From NCBI RefSeq assembly GCF_022848905.1, contig NZ_JAFIRA010000040.1, forward strand, positions 1 through 37,581: a stretch of DNA of 37,581 nt. Direction: 5' to 3'. The number at the start of each line of letters is the position of its first letter. The stretch's first letter is position 1. The notes below the pieces were generated by a model that was not told the DNA's origin, made no database searches, and was given only the letters and a program-made list of their open reading frames with translations. This document shows, piece after piece, positions 33,640-37,581 of the stretch. A program made the translations under genes and the position numbers. The DNA is from Thermostichus vulcanus str. 'Rupite'. GTDB lineage: Bacteria > Cyanobacteriota > Cyanobacteriia > Thermostichales > Thermostichaceae.

Positions 33640-36600
33640 ATGACTATGACTGCCATCCCCATCGATACCCAACTGAAGGAGCTGCAGAAAAACCTGGCCG
33701 TGAGGTTAGCTCCTCTGAAAGTCCGTGTGGTGCGCAAGGCTGATGAGCTGCATATTTTGATTGAGTATCCCAGCGATCAAGTTCCACCACGGCCTCAACT
33801 GGTGCGACAGGTAGCAAGTTGTCTGGTGACCGAGCGACCGGCTGAGCTCGAGAAGCTGATCCTGTACGGACGGCAAGCAGGGCAGAGCCAAGCAGAATGG
33901 CGCAAAGTGTTGCGGTTCTCAGGCCAAGGATCCGCTCAGGATCCGCCCTTGGCTGAGCAAACGGAATTGGTGATGCAGGAGCCGCCCCCAGCCGAGATGG
34001 CCCCAGAACCCCAACCGGAAAGAGAGCCACCCCCCACAGCCCCAGAACGCTCCGGCCAGCCCCTATCCGAAAGACTCAACGCCCTCTGGCATCAACTACC
34101 CCAGACACAAGTTTTCAAACAACGGGGAGTGCAGTTGGCCCTGGGGGCAGTTCTGGTGGGATCCCTGGTGGGGCTGGGATCCGCCTACAAAATTTCACGG
34201 GATGGGGAACTGGCCGAACGGGGCTACCAACAGGGATTGCAACAGGCCCGGGCGGAGCGGTGGCAACAGGCGATCGAACAGTACGAACAGGGCTTGCGCC
34301 ATCGCCCACGGGATCCCCGTCTACAGGCAGCCCTGCTCCATGCCCAAAACCGCCTCAACCAAGCTAACGAGCGCATTCAACAGGCGCAAACCCAACTGGC
34401 TGCGGATCCCAGTAATACTGTTGCTCGCCTCAACTTAGCCACAGCCTTCTCTCAGCAGGGCAACCTCAGTGCTGCTGCCAGCGAGTTGAGCACACTGCTG
34501 TCTTTCGACCCGAACCACGCCCCAGCCAGGTTCCTATTGGCTGAAATCCACTTGGCCCAAGGTAGCCTGCCGGAAGCGATTGAACAGTACCGCGCCGCTT
34601 TGGCGGTGGATCCCCAGCTTCCTTCCGCGCAGCGCCAGTTGGGCATGGCTCTCTTAAAACAGGGGCAGACCGAAGCGGCTTTGCAAGCCCTGCAAACGGC
34701 CGTCACCCAAAACCCCAATGATGCCGAGGCCCACTATCAACTGGGATCCGCCTACGCCCAACAGAAAAATTGGGATCCCGCCCTTCGTCATTATCTGCAG
34801 GCTGCCCAACTGGATCCCGCGCATGTGGCCGCTCAGGAGCGGTTGGGTCGATGGTTCTTAGCACGGGGGTACACTGAGGCTGCCCTCAGCTCTTTACAAG
34901 CTGCCGTCCAAGCAGATCCACAGAATCCCCAGTTACGCCTGCAATTGGGCATGGCTCAGCAAGCGGCAGGAGATCTACAATCTGCCCGCAGCAGCTATGA
35001 ACGGGCCTTGAGTTTGGACGCCAACCTGACAGAGGCCCGCCTCAACCTGGCCCAGCTACACCTGGCCCAAGGCAACCCTGAGGCAGCTATTCCTTTGTTT
35101 GAACAGCTCCTGCAGGTAGATCCGAATGCCTGGGAAGCTCGTTTGGGTTTGGGGATTGCTTTGGCGGAACAGGAGGGATCCCTGGATAACGCCATTCAGC
35201 ACCTCCAACAGGCTAGCCAGCAGCAACCTACTCATGCCCTCACCCGTCGCTATTTGGGGTTGGCCCTAGAACAAGCGGGCCGCCGAGAAGAAGCCATTGC
35301 TCAACTCCAAGAAGCAGTGCGGTTGGATCCCAATGATGCGGAAGCTCAACGTTACCTGGGGTTACTCCTCGCTCAGCAAGGCCAAACCCAAGCCGCTCTT
35401 GCGCAACTGGAACGCTCTCTGGACCAAGACCCCACCAACCCCACAGCCCTCGGATCCCGAGCGGTATTGCAGGTGAGTGTTGGGGGGCAGGCGGAACGGG
35501 AAGCACAGATCGCAGCGACCCTTGCCCGTCAATCCACCCCCAATCCTTCTCGTCTCGTCGCGGCCACCGAAAACCAAGCCACCCGGCAATTGAGGTTGCA
35601 GATCCCCCTCAGCCGCCTGCAACCCGCTCAGGCCAATCCTGTTCCGAATACCTCGGAGGGTCAACGCCCCCCAACCCAAGGTCAACCCACTGCCCCCCAG
35701 CTAGCCCAGGTCCCACCCCCACCCACGGCTGCCACGAGTGCGGCCACTCCCACCTACAGCCCCAGCGAAACTCTGCCCCTACCGGGAGGATGGTGGGCCT
35801 GGATAACGGGAGGATTGCTAGGGATCCCCAGTCTGCTCAGCCTCACCTGGCTGGCTGGACGGCAGCTGCGTCGGCGGAACTCGGGGGCTGGGGGTGGTCA
35901 AACCCCGAAAGACCAGGCTAGCCGCCACTACAGCCGTGCTCTTAGCTTGATCGAAGGGAAGCAATTGAGCCAGGCCATCGGAGCGTTGCAACAAGCCTTG
36001 AGTATCAACCCCGACATGGCTCCGGCCCATTTTCGTCTCGGACAACTGCTGATTCAAACGGGGCAACTGCAGAGCGGACTGGATCACCTTTGGTCGGCCC
36101 GCCAGTTGGATCCCTACCAACCGGATATCGACACCCATCTGGTCAAAGCTTTACTCAGTCAATCCCAACAGCTGCTGTCAAAACGGCAACCAGGGGCAGC
36201 CTTAGAGCCCTTGAAACTAGCCCTCACCCTGAACATCAAATCCCCAGGATTCCAAGCCCATATCCACCAACTGCGAGGAGAAGCTCTGGCTGCACAAGGA
36301 GAAGGGGCAGCAGCCTTGGAGGCGCTCAACCGGGCTCGGCAGTTGGATCCCAAGCGAGCAGAGGTCTTGCTCAGCATCGCCAAGGTCAAAATTCTGCAGA
36401 AGCAGTACCAATCCGCTATTGACAGCTGCTGGGAAGCCCTAGCCTTGAACGAGGGGTTGCCTGAGGCTCATCACCAGATGGGCATTGCCCTCTACCGACT
36501 TGGACAGCTGAAGGCGGCAATAGCGGCCTACCGCACCGCTCAAACCTTGAGAACTCCGGCCACCCCCGCCTTGCTGACGGATTATGGTCTGGCTCTGGTC

Positions 36601-37191
36601 CAGGCTGGGGATCTGGCTCAGGCTGGGCAACAGTTCTCACAAGCCCTAGTGCAGGAACCCGGTTTTGCCCCAGCGATATATGGTACGGGTATTGTTCTGA
36701 TGGCCCAGAGCAATTTTGCCGAAGCCGAACAACGCTTTCATCAAGCACTAGAGCTGGATCCCGAGCTTCATGTTGCCACGGCTGCCCTGGGTTTGCTGCA
36801 ACTGGCCCAGAAGCAATCGGATGACTCTGGCAAACGCTTTATCAATTCTCGTCAGGCGGAGGTGGCGCTGCGCTACTTTGAGAGTGCCCTGCGCAAGGAT
36901 CCCGACTTGCCGGAAGCTCACTTTGGCCTTGGGGAACTGCAACGGGTGAAAGGAAACCTGATCTTTGCAGCCCAACGGTATCAAGAAGCCCTGGAATTGA
37001 ACAATAGCTACGTGGCCGCCCATTACCGCCTCGGATCTGTACAAGCTCGCCTAGGCAAATTGGATTTGGCAATTGAGGAGTTCCGCCGGGCTTTAGAACT
37101 CAACCCGCACCTACCTGAGGCCCAGAAGTCTTTACATAAGCTGCTCTCACGGCAACCAGAGGACGTTCACACCGATATCCTAATGAGCTAA
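33640..37191 (+). CDS. Large TPR-repeat protein with two membrane helices
   Basis: The 1183-residue protein has an N-terminal alpha/beta domain (1-95: TQLKELQKNLAVRLAPLKVR and LHILIEYPSDQVPPRPQLV) seen by eye as a separate fold, then a Pro/Gln-rich linker. A membrane helix (about 163-183) leads to a first array of roughly a dozen TPR units (about 190-620, repeated patterns such as LDPNDAEAQRYLGLLLAQQG). A Pro/Thr/Gln-rich linker and a second membrane helix (about 717-739, WWAWITGGLLGIPSLLSLTW) follow. A second TPR array (about 760-1175) completes it. The two arrays lie on opposite sides of the membrane if both helices span it. No catalytic domain is visible; a scaffold role is inference. It carries about 18 GGATCC sites, mostly at Asp-Pro or Gly-Ser codons. 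The start is ATG 33640. Confidence 0.88.
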   Translation: MTMTAIPIDTQLKELQKNLAVRLAPLKVRVVRKADELHILIEYPSDQVPPRPQLVRQVASCLVTERPAELEKLILYGRQAGQSQAEWRKVLRFSGQGSAQDPPLAEQTELVMQEPPPAEMAPEPQPEREPPPTAPERSGQPLSERLNALWHQLPQTQVFKQRGVQLALGAVLVGSLVGLGSAYKISRDGELAERGYQQGLQQARAERWQQAIEQYEQGLRHRPRDPRLQAALLHAQNRLNQANERIQQAQTQLAADPSNTVARLNLATAFSQQGNLSAAASELSTLLSFDPNHAPARFLLAEIHLAQGSLPEAIEQYRAALAVDPQLPSAQRQLGMALLKQGQTEAALQALQTAVTQNPNDAEAHYQLGSAYAQQKNWDPALRHYLQAAQLDPAHVAAQERLGRWFLARGYTEAALSSLQAAVQADPQNPQLRLQLGMAQQAAGDLQSARSSYERALSLDANLTEARLNLAQLHLAQGNPEAAIPLFEQLLQVDPNAWEARLGLGIALAEQEGSLDNAIQHLQQASQQQPTHALTRRYLGLALEQAGRREEAIAQLQEAVRLDPNDAEAQRYLGLLLAQQGQTQAALAQLERSLDQDPTNPTALGSRAVLQVSVGGQAEREAQIAATLARQSTPNPSRLVAATENQATRQLRLQIPLSRLQPAQANPVPNTSEGQRPPTQGQPTAPQLAQVPPPPTAATSAATPTYSPSETLPLPGGWWAWITGGLLGIPSLLSLTWLAGRQLRRRNSGAGGGQTPKDQASRHYSRALSLIEGKQLSQAIGALQQALSINPDMAPAHFRLGQLLIQTGQLQSGLDHLWSARQLDPYQPDIDTHLVKALLSQSQQLLSKRQPGAALEPLKLALTLNIKSPGFQAHIHQLRGEALAAQGEGAAALEALNRARQLDPKRAEVLLSIAKVKILQKQYQSAIDSCWEALALNEGLPEAHHQMGIALYRLGQLKAAIAAYRTAQTLRTPATPALLTDYGLALVQAGDLAQAGQQFSQALVQEPGFAPAIYGTGIVLMAQSNFAEAEQRFHQALELDPELHVATAALGLLQLAQKQSDDSGKRFINSRQAEVALRYFESALRKDPDLPEAHFGLGELQRVKGNLIFAAQRYQEALELNNSYVAAHYRLGSVQARLGKLDLAIEEFRRALELNPHLPEAQKSLHKLLSRQPEDVHTDILMS

Positions 37192-37221
37192 CTATCCAAC
37201 CGGTGGTGTCCCTAACCGATG

Positions 37222-37288
37222 TCGTCCGTAGGACGAGAGGCGTTGGCAAAGCCTGTCGGCGCCATACGCGCTAGCGTACCCTTGGCGC
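37222..37288. repeat. Cluster of nested palindromes
   Basis: Three hairpins follow one another: TCGTCC-GTA-GGACGA (37222-37236), AGGC...GCCT (37238-37254), and GCGCCA...TGGCGC (37259-37288) enclosing TACGC-GCTA-GCGTA. Chains of this kind resemble the interspersed palindromic repeats of cyanobacterial genomes. There is no T tract, so it is not a simple terminator, though it follows the TPR gene by about 30 bp. Confidence 0.6.
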
Positions 37289-37455
37289 AAAGGGCTGTAT
37301 CTTTTCGTGATTTTATCAATGCCCCAGAGTTAACCCCTGAGTTTCCAATCCGGCCCAAAGGTACTCAGGCAAGGGCAGTTTGGCAATAGGGATCCCAGAT
37401 ATGGCGGTAGCACCGACGACGAGGGGCTGAGTTTAACTCCTAAGAGTGCGAGAAC

Positions 37456-37581
37456 TTGACACTCCCCCGGTTAGAAACCGGGGGATTCTCCCTTCTAGCC
37501 CCTTGCAACCTTAGACTGCAAGGTATTCATGGAGTTCAGGGGATTGCCAACTACCCCATCCCCTGAGCCGACCCTACCTAT
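37456..37581 (-). mobile_element. Right end of a second TnpB element copy (truncated by window)
   Basis: On the minus strand this is a second copy of the element at 15032-16365, continuing beyond the window. Its TCAA end is at 37456-37459, the hairpin at 37464-37484, and GAAT at 37485-37488, with the same 4-nt spacing. It is nearly identical to the first copy except for a diverged hairpin at 37501-37523 and one base near 37551. The outer flank differs from copy 1 right after TCAA, which fixes the boundary. Confidence 0.9.
37495..37581 (-). CDS. tnpB: TnpB C-terminal fragment (second copy, partial)
   Basis: The last 28 codons plus stop of tnpB, in the frame IGRVGSGDGVVGNPLNSMNT then LQSKVARG. 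The first copy ends ...NSMNPSQLQAVGS, so the final nine residues differ in sequence but not in number. Those codons overlap the covarying hairpin. The rest of the gene lies outside the window. Confidence 0.9.
   Translation of the reverse strand: MGRVGSGDGVVGNPLNSMNTLQSKVARG

Overview
The window is cyanobacterial chromosome. It carries the 3' end of psbA (photosystem II D1), petB and petD (cytochrome b6f), the D1-processing protease gene ctpA, a CpcS/CpeS-type phycobiliprotein lyase, ndhE and ndhG of the NDH-1 complex, and a cyanobacterial-type Omp85. The palindrome GGATCC, usually as GGGATCCC, is scattered through genes and spacers far more often than chance allows, in the manner of a HIP1-type highly iterated palindrome. 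A unicellular, early-branching lineage such as Thermostichus (the 'Synechococcus JA' group) is my guess only; no marker here proves it.

Layout. 1-6.55 kb: psbA end with terminator, leuB, petBD, then ctpA, a bilin lyase, a TPR/membrane-anchor protein and thrB. 6.65-9.8 kb: a four-gene minus-strand operon (protoglobin, Roadblock/LC7, small GTPase, DUF4388) preceded by about 0.6 kb of repeat-bearing AT-rich spacer. 9.8-14.5 kb: dgkA and ybeY, KDPG aldolase, an EnvC-like M23 protein, an ECF-type ATPase, a small unknown protein and a low-molecular-weight tyrosine phosphatase. 14.7-16.8 kb: two small membrane-protein genes split by an IS200/IS605-type element that encodes only TnpB. 16.8-22.1 kb: ndhE, ndhG, a DUF457-like membrane protein, and gyrB interrupted by a 550-residue intein. 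22.3-25.2 kb: rimM, an SPFH protein, a thioredoxin-reductase-like flavoprotein and an IS relic. 25.5-33.2 kb: envelope genes (HlyD-type adaptor, SpoIID-like protein, lipoprotein MsrA, PPC-domain protein, a degenerate-SNase/PspA-like fusion, Omp85, a small secreted protein). 33.6-37.2 kb: a giant TPR membrane protein. 37.46 kb to the end: the right end of a second copy of the TnpB element, on the minus strand.

Strongest candidate for an undescribed system: the operon at 6650-9178. It pairs a haem-globin sensor domain with a Roadblock/LC7 protein, a MglA/CvnD-like GTPase and a DUF4388 protein. The gene set resembles the Streptomyces conservons (CvnA-D), with a globin where the sensor kinase would be. 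The 3.76 kb from 6455 to 10214 contains no GGATCC, although gaps elsewhere seldom exceed about 1 kb. The IS element also lacks the motif, while the gyrB intein has it. This suggests the operon arrived relatively recently.

Other notable signals: (i) the two TnpB-element copies differ almost only in a terminal hairpin whose ten base pairs are all kept despite changes at six of them, which is covariation supporting an omegaRNA-like RNA; (ii) the element ends match the published IS608 cleavage and guide tetranucleotides, so the empty site can be reconstructed and shows that the insertion replaced a stop codon and lengthened a membrane protein; (iii) this TnpB has lost its zinc-ribbon cysteines; (iv) a secreted SNase-like domain lacking most catalytic residues is joined through a membrane helix to a PspA/Vipp1-like coiled coil; (v) the TrxR-like protein lacks the NADPH-binding glycine motif.
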